Shown here piece by piece: positions 36,204-46,784 of a stretch of 64,000 bases of DNA. Positions within the stretch are counted from its first letter, which is position 1. Each line of letters begins with the position of its first letter. The stretch comes from Macrococcus sp. DPC7161. Its GTDB lineage: Bacteria; Bacillota; Bacilli; Staphylococcales; Staphylococcaceae. The stretch is from contig NZ_SDSC01000001.1 in assembly GCF_004117835.1 (NCBI RefSeq), forward strand, positions 1 to 64,000. The letters are read 5' to 3'. Under the pieces are notes generated by a model. That model was not told where the DNA came from. It saw nothing but the letters and a program-made list of their open reading frames with translations, and ran no database searches. The position numbers and the translations under genes were made by a program.

Positions 36204-37277
36204 ATGGCTGAAAGAATTTTAGAAGTTAAAAATTTAAAAGTTTCCTTCGATATTAACGCGGGGGAAGTTCAAGCAGTACGTGGAGTTGATTTCCACTTAG
36301 ATAAAGCTGAAACTTTAGCAATTGTTGGTGAATCAGGTTCTGGTAAATCAGTAACAACTAAAGCATTAATGCGCTTGTTACCAACACCACCTTCAAGAAT
36401 TAAAGAAGGCGAAATTTTATTTGATGGTAAAGATTTAACGAAGTTATCAGAAAAAGAAATGCAAAAAGTACGTGGGAAAGACATTTCAATGATCTTCCAA
36501 GATCCAATGACAAGTTTAAACCCAACAATGAAGATCGGTAAGCAAGTGATGGAACCATTAATTAAACACCAAGGTTTATCTAAAGCAGATGCAAAAGCAC
36601 GTGCATTAGACATTTTAAACTTAGTCGGTTTACCAAATGCTGAAGGCCGTTTTAATAACTATCCACACCAATTCTCTGGTGGACAACGTCAACGTATCGT
36701 TATTGCAACAGCACTTGCTTGTGACCCTAAAATTTTAATTGCGGATGAACCTACAACAGCACTAGACGTTACGATTCAAGCACAAATTTTAGAGTTAATG
36801 AAAGATTTACAAAAGAAAATTGATACTTCAATTATTTTCATTACACACGATTTAGGTGTAGTAGCAAACGTTGCTGACCGTGTTGCAGTAATGTATGGGG
36901 GTCAAATTGTTGAGACAGGTACAGTAGATGAAATATTCTACAATCCGAAACATCCATATACTTGGGGGTTATTATCATCAATGCCAAGTTTAGATACTGA
37001 GCAAGATACGGAGTTACGTGCAATTCCAGGAACACCTCCTGATTTAATTAAACCACCTGTTGGTGATGCATTTGCACGTCGTTCAGAGTATGCATTACAG
37101 ATTGACTTTGAACAAGAGCCACCTTGGTATCAAGTTTCAGAAACACACTTTGTAAAAAGTTGGTTAATGGATCCAGCAGCACCTAAAGTTGAGCCACCAG
37201 AAATGGTAAAACAAAAGTTACGCCCAATGCCTGGTGATTTTGCAGTTCCTAAAAAGGTAGAGGGGGTTAGTTTCTAA
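36204..37277 (+). CDS. oppD: Oligopeptide ABC transporter ATPase OppD
   Basis: The 357-aa ATPase has Walker [13 protein letters not shown]-loop [15 protein letters not shown] signature [12 protein letters not shown], Walker [14 protein letters not shown] and H-loop ITHDLGVV. The C-terminal oligopeptide-specific extension ([14 protein letters not shown]) is present, but the cysteines that bind an Fe-S cluster in some OppD/DppD proteins are not seen in it. It drives import together with OppF. AAGGAGGAAATGTAGA precedes the ATG; the stop overlaps oppF by one base. Confidence 0.95.
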   Translation: MAERILEVKNLKVSFDINAGEVQAVRGVDFHLDKAETLAIVGESGSGKSVTTKALMRLLPTPPSRIKEGEILFDGKDLTKLSEKEMQKVRGKDISMIFQDPMTSLNPTMKIGKQVMEPLIKHQGLSKADAKARALDILNLVGLPNAEGRFNNYPHQFSGGQRQRIVIATALACDPKILIADEPTTALDVTIQAQILELMKDLQKKIDTSIIFITHDLGVVANVADRVAVMYGGQIVETGTVDEIFYNPKHPYTWGLLSSMPSLDTEQDTELRAIPGTPPDLIKPPVGDAFARRSEYALQIDFEQEPPWYQVSETHFVKSWLMDPAAPKVEPPEMVKQKLRPMPGDFAVPKKVEGVSF

Positions 37278-38407
37278 TGAGTGAAAAAGATGTAAAAAAC
37301 TTAGATGAAACAATTGAAAACCACACAATCGAAGATGGTCCAATTCAAGTCGATGAAAGTGAAATTAAAGAAGATGCATCTCAATATTCAGATGCTGAAT
37401 TAAATAAAACCACATTAACTGCCGAAGAAAAAGCAGCTGCAGGTTACAAACCCTACGCTGAAGGCAAAACAAAGTTAATTGAAGTTAAAAACTTAAAACA
37501 ATATTTTAATGTTGGAAAAAAGAATGAAGTTAAAGCCATTGATGATATTTCCTTTGATATTTATAAAGGTGAGACATTAGGACTTGTTGGTGAATCTGGT
37601 TGTGGTAAATCAACAACAGGACGTTCATTAATTAAACTTTATAACGCTACAGGTGGAGAAGTTTATTTTGATGGTACGGATATTCAATCGATTAAATCTA
37701 AGAAAGACTTATTGAAGTTTAATCGCCGTATGCAAATGATCTTCCAAGATCCATATGCATCTTTAAATCCAAGATTAAAAGTTATGGATATTATCGCTGA
37801 AGGTATTGATATTCATAAATTAGCTAAAAATAAACAAGATCGTGCGAACCGCGTCTATGAATTATTAGAAACAGTTGGTTTAAATAAAGAACACGCGAAC
37901 CGTTACCCACATGAGTTCTCAGGTGGACAACGTCAACGTATTGGTATCGCACGTGCACTTGCTGTAGAACCAGACTTTATTATTGCCGACGAACCAATTT
38001 CAGCACTTGATGTATCGATCCAAGCACAAGTTGTTAACTTAATGCAAAGATTACAACGTGAACGTGGTATTACATTCTTATTTATTGCTCATGACTTATC
38101 AATGGTTAAATATATTTCTGACCGTATCGGTGTAATGTACTTTGGTAAATTAGTTGAATTAGGACCAGCGGATGCAATATATGCGAATCCATTACACGAA
38201 TACACGAAGTCATTATTATCTGCAATCCCACTACCAGATCCAGAATCTGAAAGAACACGTGTAAGAAAGACATACAATCCTGATATTCATGCTTACACTG
38301 CAGATGATGTATTAGAATTACGTGAAGTGGCTCCTGATCATTTCGTGTATTGTTCGCCAAAAGAGTATGAAATTTTAAAACAAAACTACAATCACGATTA
38401 CAAATAA
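37277..38407 (+). CDS. oppF: Oligopeptide ABC transporter ATPase OppF
   Basis: The second ATPase (376 aa) begins with an acidic, probably disordered N-terminal extension of about 65 residues, rich in Asp and Glu. Then come Walker [13 protein letters not shown]-loop [12 protein letters not shown], signature [12 protein letters not shown], Walker [13 protein letters not shown] and H-loop [10 protein letters not shown]-terminal oligopeptide-family extension follows. It is the last gene before the terminator at 38432, with oppA downstream under its own promoter. Confidence 0.95.
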   Translation: MSEKDVKNLDETIENHTIEDGPIQVDESEIKEDASQYSDAELNKTTLTAEEKAAAGYKPYAEGKTKLIEVKNLKQYFNVGKKNEVKAIDDISFDIYKGETLGLVGESGCGKSTTGRSLIKLYNATGGEVYFDGTDIQSIKSKKDLLKFNRRMQMIFQDPYASLNPRLKVMDIIAEGIDIHKLAKNKQDRANRVYELLETVGLNKEHANRYPHEFSGGQRQRIGIARALAVEPDFIIADEPISALDVSIQAQVVNLMQRLQRERGITFLFIAHDLSMVKYISDRIGVMYFGKLVELGPADAIYANPLHEYTKSLLSAIPLPDPESERTRVRKTYNPDIHAYTADDVLELREVAPDHFVYCSPKEYEILKQNYNHDYK

Positions 38408-38431
38408 TGTTAAAGTATGCAAGATGAATAT

Positions 38432-38475
38432 AAATAACACTGCACAATAAAATTTTGTGCAGTGTTATTTTTATG
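38432..38475 (+). terminator. Terminator between oppF and oppA
   Basis: A perfect 16-bp stem (38432-38447 with 38455-38470) with a 7-nt loop is followed by TTTTTATG. It separates the transporter genes from the binding-protein gene, which has its own promoter. Confidence 0.85.
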
Positions 38476-38581
38476 TCTTAAATTGCATAAATAGAAAGAA
38501 ATATGAAACTTTAGTGCGTTAAACTGTATAATTATAAATAAAACAAAAATTCAAAAAATCAAAAAAATGTATAAAAAAGTA

Positions 38582-38610
38582 TTGTCATACACGGATTTAT
38601 AAAATATAAT
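38582..38610 (+). promoter_or_regulatory. oppA promoter
   Basis: TTGTCA (38582-38587), a 17-nt spacer and a perfect TATAAT (38605-38610). A second possible TATAAT at 38527-38532 lies upstream. Confidence 0.82.
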
Positions 38611-38617
38611 TAATACA

Positions 38618-38632
38618 AATCTTCTGAAAATT
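38618..38632 (+). promoter_or_regulatory. CodY-like box of oppA
   Basis: AATCTTCTGAAAATT is identical to the box upstream of oppB and sits at the same place, right after the -10 element. Confidence 0.85.
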
Positions 38633-38672
38633 GAAACAGAGATTTATTATTATGTTGGGGGGCAAACATTAT

Positions 38673-40298
38673 ATGAAAAAGAGTATGTCGTTGTTATTAG
38701 TTTTCATCATGGCATTATCTGGTGTACTTGCTGCATGTTCTGGCGGTGGAAAAACAGATAAAAATGCTCAAGTATTAAATCTTTATGAAGGCTCTGATAT
38801 TCCTTCAATGGACTCATCTTTAGCAACTGACCAAGTATCATTTAACGTATTTAACCAAGTAATGGAAGGTTTATATACGTTAGATAAAAATGATAAAGCG
38901 ATTCCTGGTGTTGCAGAAGGTGAACCTAAAAAGTCTAAAGACGGTAAAACTTGGACAATCAAGTTACGTAAAGATGCAAAATGGTCTAACGGTGACCCTG
39001 TTACTGCAAAAGACTTCGAATTTGCTTGGAAACGTACTTTAGATCCTAAAACAGCATCTGAATATGCATACATTATGATGGATATTAAAAATGCACAACA
39101 AGTTAACGAAGGTAAAATGAAACCTGATCAATTAGGTGTTAAAGCGATTGACGATAACACTTTAGAAATCCAATTAGAGAAAAACAAACCATACTTTAAA
39201 GAATTATTAGCATTTGGTGTGTTCTTACCACAAAATGAAAAATTCGTTAAATCTAAAGGGGATAAATACGGTACTTCAAAAGAAAACACTGTATACAATG
39301 GTCCTTTCGTATTAAGCAAATGGGAAACTGAAAAAGCTTTCCAATTAAAACCAAACAAAAAATATTGGGATGCTAAAAAAGTAAAATTAACAGAAGTTAA
39401 CTACACAATCGTAAAAGATAACCAAACAGCTTTAAATTTATTTGAAACAAACAAAATCGACCGTGTTGGTTTAACATCTGAAAACGTAGATAAATACAAA
39501 AAAGATCCTAAATTCTCAACAAAATTAGGTACTTCAACGTATTTCATTCGTATTAACCAAAAGAAAAACCCAGACTTAAAGAACAAAAATTTACGTTTAG
39601 CGATTGCAAAATCAATTGATAAAGATCGTTACGTTAAAAAATTATTAAACAACGGTTCTGAGCCTATCGATACTTTAAACCCTAAAAAGTTTACAGAACA
39701 TGATGGTAAAGACTTCGTAGATGGCGTGAAATCACCATTAAACTACGACAAAGCAGAAGCTAAAAAGTACTATGACAAAGCGAAAAAAGAACTTGGTAAA
39801 GACAAATTCACATTCGAATATTTAACTTATGATGCAGATGAGTCAAAAACTGCTGCTGAATATGTTAAAGAACAAATTGAAACTAACTTACCTGGTGTAA
39901 CTTTAAAAATTAAACAACAACCATTTAAACAAAAATTAGAATTAGAATCTAAATTAAACTATGAATTATCATTCTCTGGTTGGGGTCCAGACTATCCAGA
40001 CCCAATGACATTTGATGATATGTTCGTTACTGATGGTGCACATAACCAAACTGCATGGTCAAATAAAGACTTCGACAAACTAATCGAAGATGCTAACGGT
40101 CCATTATTATCAGATATTCCTAAACGTTGGACTACTTTACAAGAAGCTGAAACTAAATTATTAAGTGATGCTGTAATCGTTCCAATGTACCAAGCTGGAT
40201 CAGCACGTTTAGTTCAACCATACGTGAAAAACTATGTTGTTCACAAATTTGCTGGGGACACAACTTTAAAAGAAACTTATATTGAAGGTAAAAAATAA
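38673..40298 (+). CDS. oppA: Oligopeptide-binding lipoprotein OppA
   Basis: The extracellular substrate-binding protein (541 aa) starts with a lipoprotein signal peptide ending in the lipobox LAAC (cysteine 22), followed by a Ser/Gly/Lys linker. The SBP_bac_5 fold is visible in LNLYEGSDIPSMDSSLATDQ, WSNGDPVTAKDFEFAWKRTLDP, NGPFVLSKWE and SFSGWGPDYPDPMTF. It is anchored on the outer membrane face and delivers peptides to OppBC. ATG at 38673 follows TTGGGGGGCAAAC; upstream in-frame codons overlap the CodY box. Its own promoter allows excess binding protein over the transporter. Confidence 0.95.
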   Translation: MKKSMSLLLVFIMALSGVLAACSGGGKTDKNAQVLNLYEGSDIPSMDSSLATDQVSFNVFNQVMEGLYTLDKNDKAIPGVAEGEPKKSKDGKTWTIKLRKDAKWSNGDPVTAKDFEFAWKRTLDPKTASEYAYIMMDIKNAQQVNEGKMKPDQLGVKAIDDNTLEIQLEKNKPYFKELLAFGVFLPQNEKFVKSKGDKYGTSKENTVYNGPFVLSKWETEKAFQLKPNKKYWDAKKVKLTEVNYTIVKDNQTALNLFETNKIDRVGLTSENVDKYKKDPKFSTKLGTSTYFIRINQKKNPDLKNKNLRLAIAKSIDKDRYVKKLLNNGSEPIDTLNPKKFTEHDGKDFVDGVKSPLNYDKAEAKKYYDKAKKELGKDKFTFEYLTYDADESKTAAEYVKEQIETNLPGVTLKIKQQPFKQKLELESKLNYELSFSGWGPDYPDPMTFDDMFVTDGAHNQTAWSNKDFDKLIEDANGPLLSDIPKRWTTLQEAETKLLSDAVIVPMYQAGSARLVQPYVKNYVVHKFAGDTTLKETYIEGKK

Positions 40299-40315
40299 TT
40301 CGTTTCTTAATAGAA

Positions 40316-40349
40316 ATGAGGCGGTGTATATGCACCGCCTCATTTTTTG
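40316..40349 (+). terminator. Terminator after oppA
   Basis: A GC-rich 11-bp stem (ATGAGGCGGTG at 40316-40326 with 40333-40343) is followed by TTTTTTG. Confidence 0.88.
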
Positions 40350-40436
40350 TTATATAAATCTAAAACAAATATTAATATTAAAATTAATGTACAATTTAAT
40401 TTTTAATTAGTTATTCAGAAATGAAAGGTAAATAAT

Positions 40437-40643
40437 CTATTTTTTTCTAAAGGTAAAGATTTTTGCAATGTGTCCAATAAAATTACTTGAATTCATTGAA
40501 GAAACGTACGACATCGCATTTTGTGCGTAAGTTTCATCTTCTCTCCCTTTAAGTCCAGGTTGATCCCAGTCTTTATGTCCAGTACGACCTTCAGGGTTAT
40601 GCTCACCATGATGTTTCGGTGGCCAGTTTTTATTTTCAGTCAT
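40437..40643 (-). CDS. Small hydrophilic protein of unknown function (68 aa)
   Basis: I do not recognise this protein. The first two thirds are very polar and rich in His, Gly, Trp, Pro and Glu (NWPPKHHGEHNPEGRTG, then DWDQPGLKGRED), suggesting disorder. The last third is less polar (MSYVSSMNSSNFIGHIAKIF) and ends in basic FRKK. The ATG has a good AAGGAGATGGTTAT site, which supports it as a real gene. It lies alone on the minus strand between the oppA terminator and trpS, downstream of the trpS terminator. Confidence 0.65.
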   Translation of the reverse strand: MTENKNWPPKHHGEHNPEGRTGHKDWDQPGLKGREDETYAQNAMSYVSSMNSSNFIGHIAKIFTFRKK

Positions 40644-40722
40644 ATAACCATCTCCTTTTTTTCATTATATAATGAAAATGACAATAATAACCTTAATATA
40701 ACCTTAATTTTGAAACATAAAA

Positions 40723-40747
40723 AAACAACCAAATATTTTGGTTGTTT
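40723..40747 (-). terminator. Terminator of trpS
   Basis: An 11-bp stem (40723-40733 with 40737-40747). On the minus strand it is followed by TTTTTATGTTT. Confidence 0.75.
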
Positions 40748-40753
40748 AAAAAA

Positions 40754-42179
<1,426 letters not shown>

Positions 42180-42575
42180 ATGGTAACATTATTTACTTCA
42201 CCAAGTTGCACATCTTGCCGTAAAGCGAAAGCATGGTTACAAGAACATGATATTCCGTATACGGAGCGTAATATTTTTTCTGAGAACTTAACAATTGATG
42301 AAATTAAAGCGATTTTAAGAATGACTGAAGATGGAACGGATGAAATTATTTCTACACGTTCTAAAACATTCCAAAAATTAAATGTAGATATCGATGCATT
42401 ACCGCTTCAAGATTTATATGAAATTATCCAAAAAAATCCTGGTCTTTTACGTCGACCAATTATTTTAGACGAAAAACGTTTACAAGTAGGATATAACGAA
42501 GATGAAATTCGTCGTTTCTTACCACGTAAAGTACGTACGTTCCAATTATTAGAAGCACAACGTATGGTTGATTAA
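42180..42575 (+). CDS. spxA: Global stress regulator Spx
   Basis: Spx is an ArsC-like protein that binds the RNA polymerase alpha C-terminal domain and redirects transcription under disulfide and cell-wall stress. The 131-aa protein starts [19 protein letters not shown], with the redox CXXC at Cys10/Cys13, and has the RPI motif in [23 protein letters not shown]. It is normally degraded by ClpXP with help from YjbH, encoded at 46.8 kb, and mecA follows immediately. ATG at 42180 follows GGAGAGTGAGATGT. Confidence 0.97.
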   Translation: MVTLFTSPSCTSCRKAKAWLQEHDIPYTERNIFSENLTIDEIKAILRMTEDGTDEIISTRSKTFQKLNVDIDALPLQDLYEIIQKNPGLLRRPIILDEKRLQVGYNEDEIRRFLPRKVRTFQLLEAQRMVD

Positions 42576-42577
42576 TT

Positions 42578-42604
42578 ACAGCTACTTTTGTAGCTGTTTT
42601 TTTT
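42578..42604 (+). terminator. Terminator after spxA
   Basis: A 7-bp stem ACAGCTA/TAGCTGT with a 6-nt loop is followed by eight Ts. Confidence 0.8.
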
Positions 42605-42727
42605 ATGTTTTCATTACGGTTTAATATTTTAGTTTCCCTTAAATTGTGGCGAAATGACAGCTTTAAATGAAATAAATTATAAATTAATTTCATTTGAATC
42701 GGAGTCTACTTATTTGAAAGCAAATGA

Positions 42728-42757
42728 TTGTCAACTTCAATACGGATAGGGTACAAT
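42728..42757 (+). promoter_or_regulatory. mecA promoter
   Basis: TTGTCA (42728-42733), an 18-nt spacer and TACAAT (42752-42757) lie 35 nt upstream of the mecA ATG. Confidence 0.65.
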
Positions 42758-42791
42758 GAATGTACTATTCATTCAGATTGGAGGAATGAAC

Positions 42792-43463
42792 ATGCGTATT
42801 GAACGAGTGAATGAATCTACGATTAAATTTTATTTAACTTATGCTGATATAGAAGAACGTGGTTTTAATCATAATGAGCTATGGACATCACGTAAAAAAG
42901 GTGAAGAATTCTTTTGGCGCATTATGGAAGAAGTAAACCAAGAAGAAGAGTTTGTTGCAGAAGGACCATTATGGATACAAGTACATGCATTCGATAAAGG
43001 GATTGAATTTGTCGTTACGAAATCTAAACAAAACGATGTCATGCAATTACCTGAATCGTCAGAAGATCATTTAGAATATCATATGAGCGAATTTTTGCGT
43101 AAGATCATGAAAGAAGATGCTGAAATGAACGAAATGATGTCTGAGTTAAATGCACAAGTTGAACCATCTGTTTCAATGGATTTCCTAGTTGAGTTCCCAG
43201 ATTTAGAATCTGTGATTCAATTTAGTCATGCCAACTTCGAAGTTTATGGTATTGAAGATTTATTATATTCATTTGAAAATAAATACTATTATTATGTTGA
43301 ATTTCAAGCATTGCCAGAAGATATGATTGATGCTTATGTTGCCCATATTTTAGAATACGCAAATGACACTAGTGTTACAAAAGTTGTATTAGATGAATAT
43401 GGTAAAATTATTATGAGTCATAATGTGAGAAATGAAGTTAAACGCTACTTTACATTAAATTAA
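42792..43463 (+). CDS. mecA: Adaptor protein MecA (ClpC adaptor)
   Basis: A 223-aa adaptor that delivers substrates to ClpCP. The N-terminal domain MRIERVNESTIKFYLTYADIEERGF binds substrates and the C-terminal domain (about 120-223) binds ClpC. An acidic linker joins them. This is the competence-type MecA and has nothing to do with the beta-lactam resistance gene of the same name. ATG at 42792 follows TTGGAGGAATGAAC. It sits between spxA and coiA, as in other staphylococci. Confidence 0.93.
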   Translation: MRIERVNESTIKFYLTYADIEERGFNHNELWTSRKKGEEFFWRIMEEVNQEEEFVAEGPLWIQVHAFDKGIEFVVTKSKQNDVMQLPESSEDHLEYHMSEFLRKIMKEDAEMNEMMSELNAQVEPSVSMDFLVEFPDLESVIQFSHANFEVYGIEDLLYSFENKYYYYVEFQALPEDMIDAYVAHILEYANDTSVTKVVLDEYGKIIMSHNVRNEVKRYFTLN

Positions 43464-43555
43464 TTGGATTAACATTCCATTTATAAAATCTTTAGAAAAT
43501 AAATAAAGAATTTGAATCACTTTCTACAATATATATAGTAGGGAGTGATTTTTTT

Positions 43556-44548
43556 ATGTTATATGCCAAAAATGAAAACAACGAACTGATTCATGCTTCA
43601 AAGGCAAGTAAAAATGAGCGTTACTTTTGTACATGTTGTTCAAAACCTGTGTTATTAAAACAAGGACAATATAAACGTGCGCATTTTGCGCATGAAGTGT
43701 TGCATGATTGTTTTAATTTTTCAATTAAGAAAGAATCTAGTGCACATTTGTTTTGCAAACAACACATTTATCAATTGGTGAATGAAGGTGATTGTCATCT
43801 TGAGTATTATATGCATGAAATCGAACAAATACCTGACGTATTTTTGCGGCCGAACATTATTTTTGAAATTCAGCTATCCGTTATCTCTACTGAAATGATT
43901 TATATGAGAACAAAAGGATTTCATGCGCTAGGACATCGGGTCTTTTGGATAGTTGATCATTCATCATTAAAATTTAAAAGTCAAACTGTGAAACTGAATG
44001 CGTTTCAACATGCGATGATTGAGCCCAATTTACTTTGCCTATTTTGTTTTGATTTTAAGCAAAATGTACTATATGCTCTATTGTTAACTGAATGTGTGAA
44101 ATTAAATACATATCGCTATCAAAAAGTAGAGATTCAATCAAAATCAGATATTTTGAACTTAGTAAGCGATATGGCTAATTTGTATCAAAAAAATATATAT
44201 CGCTTATCTCCAAGAGAAAAACAAAAATATATCAAACAATGTAAACAAAAACGTTCAGTATTAGAGCCAACATTAAGTGCACTTTATCAAATGCGTATGT
44301 CACATGATTTGCCAGAAATGATTGGCATCGTTTTACCATTACAAATATACATTAGAACGCATCCAATCGCTTGGCAAACCCAATTATTAAAAGCATTAAA
44401 ATTTAATGAAAAGATTGATTATCGAAAGCTTTTACAAATACAAAGTCATATGTTGTATGGCATCACGGAAGAAGAAGTGATCAACAATTTACTTAAATCT
44501 TATTTTGGAATATTAAAGGAAATACGTGCAAATATGTTAGAAAAATGA
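43556..44548 (+). CDS. coiA: Competence protein CoiA
   Basis: CoiA acts in genetic transformation after DNA uptake. The 330-aa protein has an N-terminal zinc-finger-like part (RYFCTCCSKPVLLKQGQYKRAHFAH) and then a nuclease-like domain with an IIFEIQLSVIS segment resembling the PD-(D/E)XK core, followed by a helical C-terminus. The ribosome site (GGGAGTGA) is some distance from the ATG. It lies between mecA and pepF, as in Bacillus and other staphylococci. ComK/sigma-H control is known in relatives but no ComK box was resolved here. Confidence 0.88.
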   Translation: MLYAKNENNELIHASKASKNERYFCTCCSKPVLLKQGQYKRAHFAHEVLHDCFNFSIKKESSAHLFCKQHIYQLVNEGDCHLEYYMHEIEQIPDVFLRPNIIFEIQLSVISTEMIYMRTKGFHALGHRVFWIVDHSSLKFKSQTVKLNAFQHAMIEPNLLCLFCFDFKQNVLYALLLTECVKLNTYRYQKVEIQSKSDILNLVSDMANLYQKNIYRLSPREKQKYIKQCKQKRSVLEPTLSALYQMRMSHDLPEMIGIVLPLQIYIRTHPIAWQTQLLKALKFNEKIDYRKLLQIQSHMLYGITEEEVINNLLKSYFGILKEIRANMLEK

Positions 44549-44594
44549 GAAAATTGTTTTAATCATATCATTTTTAGAAATATAGGAGGTTATT

Positions 44595-46403
44595 ATGACT
44601 GAAATTATGAAACGTTCAGAACAAAAAATAGAAAATACATGGGATTTAACGACGATTTATAAAGATGATCAAGCATTTGAAGCGGCTTTTGAAAAATTAC
44701 AAGGTTATTTAGGTAAAGAGAATTCTGTTCAAGGTACATTAGGCCAATCTAGTGAAGCATTGCTTAATGCATTATTACTTGATGCTGAAATTGATGAGCA
44801 ATTAAACAAATTATACGTATACGCACATTTAAAACACGATGAGGATACGACGAATCCAACATATACAGCATTTGAAGCACGAGCTGCAAGTTTAGCGAAC
44901 GAATTCTCAGCGAGATGGAGTTTTATGTTACCTGAATTAATGCAAATTGACGAAGCAACATTAAAATCATTTATCGAAGAAAATAAAGGATTAGCACGCT
45001 TTAAATTTGATTTAGAACGCATTAATAAAAAACGTGAACATGTATTAAGTGATAAAGAAGAAAAAATTCTTGCACAAGCAGGAGAAGCATTATCAGCATC
45101 AAGTAATACATTTAGCATGTTTAATAATGCGGATTTAACATTTGAATCGATTCAAGATAAAGAGGGGAACACGCATCCACTTTCACATGGATCTTATATT
45201 CAATATTTAGAAAGTAATGATCGTACGTTAAGAAAAAATGCTTATGAATCAATGTATAGAGAATACGGTAAATTTAATAATACATTAAGCCAAACGTTAA
45301 GTGGTAAAGTCAAAGCGAGTGTATTTTCAAGTAAAGTAAGAAATTATCATTCTGCTCGTCATCAAGCATTATCGAATAATGATATTCCAGAATCAGTATA
45401 TGATAATTTAGTGAAAACAGTGAATGATCACTTACCTTTATTACATCGATATACAGAATTACGTAAATCATTACTTCAGTTAGATGATATGAAAATGTAT
45501 GATATGTACACTCCACTCGTTCAAGACGAAACATTTGAAATGAGTTATGAAGAAGCTAAACAATGGATGCTAGATTCTTTAAAACCAATGGGTGAATCTT
45601 ATGTTAATGTTGTTAAAGAAGGCTTAAATAATCGCTGGGTTGATGTTTATGAAAACAAAGGGAAACGCAGTGGTGCTTATTCTTCAGGGACATATGGCAC
45701 AAACCCATTTATTTTAATGAACTGGACAGATAATGTAAATAACTTATTTACTTTAACACATGAATTTGGTCATTCGGTACACAGTTATTTCTCAAGAGAA
45801 AACCAACCTTCAAATATGGCAGGCTATTCAATCTTTGTTGCGGAAGTTGCATCTACATGTAATGAAGCATTATTAGCGCATCACATGATGAATACATTAA
45901 CTGATGAAAAGAAAAAATTATACTTATTGAATTATCAGTTAGATGGATTCCGTGGGACAGTATTCCGTCAAACAATGTTCGCAGAATTTGAGCATATTAT
46001 TCACACATTAGTAGAAAATAATGAACCACTTACAGCAGAACGATTAAATAAAGAATATGCAGCATTGAATCAAAAGTATTACGGTGAAGCGGTTGAAACA
46101 GATGAGTGGATTCAATATGAATGGTCTAGAATACCACATTTCTACTACAATTATTATGTTTACCAATATGCGACAGGTTACTCAGCAGCATATGCATTAA
46201 GTTCACAAATATTAAATGAAGGTGCACCAGCTGTTGAGCGATATATTAATCACTTCTTAAAAGCAGGATCAAGCGATTATCCGATTGAAGTATTAAAAGC
46301 TGCTGGTGTTGATATGACAAGTCCAGAGCCAATTGAAAAGGCATGTAAAGTATTTGAAGAAAGATTAAATGAATTTGAAGCATTAATTAAAAAGTTAAAG
46401 TAA
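44595..46403 (+). CDS. pepF: Oligoendopeptidase F
   Basis: A 602-aa M3 metallopeptidase that cuts short oligopeptides inside the cell. The zinc site is HEFGHSVHS (about residue 388), with a downstream glutamate in EVASTCNEALL; the PepF-specific YSSGTYGTNPFILMNW is present before it. It may complete the use of peptides imported by Opp. ATG at 44595 follows ATAGGAGGTTATT. The region after it lacks a clear gene terminator before the RsaE promoter. Confidence 0.95.
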   Translation: MTEIMKRSEQKIENTWDLTTIYKDDQAFEAAFEKLQGYLGKENSVQGTLGQSSEALLNALLLDAEIDEQLNKLYVYAHLKHDEDTTNPTYTAFEARAASLANEFSARWSFMLPELMQIDEATLKSFIEENKGLARFKFDLERINKKREHVLSDKEEKILAQAGEALSASSNTFSMFNNADLTFESIQDKEGNTHPLSHGSYIQYLESNDRTLRKNAYESMYREYGKFNNTLSQTLSGKVKASVFSSKVRNYHSARHQALSNNDIPESVYDNLVKTVNDHLPLLHRYTELRKSLLQLDDMKMYDMYTPLVQDETFEMSYEEAKQWMLDSLKPMGESYVNVVKEGLNNRWVDVYENKGKRSGAYSSGTYGTNPFILMNWTDNVNNLFTLTHEFGHSVHSYFSRENQPSNMAGYSIFVAEVASTCNEALLAHHMMNTLTDEKKKLYLLNYQLDGFRGTVFRQTMFAEFEHIIHTLVENNEPLTAERLNKEYAALNQKYYGEAVETDEWIQYEWSRIPHFYYNYYVYQYATGYSAAYALSSQILNEGAPAVERYINHFLKAGSSDYPIEVLKAAGVDMTSPEPIEKACKVFEERLNEFEALIKKLK

Positions 46404-46447
46404 TACTTACGGATAGGGGGATGTTTAGATAAATTTGAAATTCAAAG

Positions 46448-46526
46448 TTGTGAAAAGGTTTACAATGTGACACTTTTGTGACAAGTCATCTGATGAGTTG
46501 AATGCATGTTTGAATCATGCTATATT
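46448..46526 (+). promoter_or_regulatory. rsaE promoter with upstream TGTGACA repeats
   Basis: TTGAAT (46498-46503), a 17-nt spacer and TATATT (46521-46526) precede the expected start at 46535. Upstream are two exact TGTGACA copies (46466-46472 and 46477-46483) 11 bp apart, plus TTGTGAA at 46448. Such repeats resemble SrrA/ResD binding sites known to drive RsaE in S. aureus. Confidence 0.8.
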
Positions 46527-46534
46527 GTATACAT

Positions 46535-46633
46535 GAAATTAATCACATACCAAACATACCCCTTTGTTTGAGTGAAGAATTTCTCCCATCCCCTTTGTTT
46601 AATACCGTGTATTCAGACACGGTATTTTTTTTT
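46535..46633 (+). ncRNA. rsaE: Small regulatory RNA RsaE (RoxS homologue)
   Basis: The sequence from about 46535 to 46633 carries the RsaE hallmarks: a 5' end starting GAAATTAATCACATA, two C-rich single-stranded anti-Shine-Dalgarno segments (ACCCCTTTG near 46558 and TCCCATCCCCTTTG near 46583), and a 3' terminator hairpin with a T tract. RsaE pairs with ribosome sites of central-metabolism mRNAs (TCA cycle, folate, arginine/proline catabolism) and so cuts their translation. The position between pepF and yjbH matches S. aureus. The roc/gudB genes in this window are plausible targets. Confidence 0.93.
46602..46633 (+). terminator. RsaE terminator
   Basis: A 9-bp stem ATACCGTGT/ACACGGTAT (46602-46610 with 46617-46625) with a 6-nt loop and T tract. 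Confidence 0.9.
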
Positions 46634-46692
46634 GCTATTTTTTCATAAAAAAGAATATAACTAAACATCGGCGCAGAAGTTGCCAATACGAC

Positions 46693-46750
46693 AAAAACCG
46701 AAGCAAACAATAAATCAAAAAGCGATTTATTAGTTTGGCTTCGGTTTTTT
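46693..46750 (-). terminator. Terminator of the yjbH unit
   Basis: An extended hairpin: ACCGAAGC pairs with GCTTCGGT and TAAATC with GATTTA, with a small bulge. It lies 35 bp past the yjbH stop, and reading on the minus strand it ends in TTTTTGTCG. A T run on the plus side suggests it works both ways. Confidence 0.75.
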
Positions 46751-46784
46751 TGCTTGTGTCAAAACACTTATGTACCTGACGCTC

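Noticed and set aside
42792-43463. Methicillin-resistance mecA
   Set aside because: The 223-aa product is the ClpC adaptor MecA, not penicillin-binding protein 2a.
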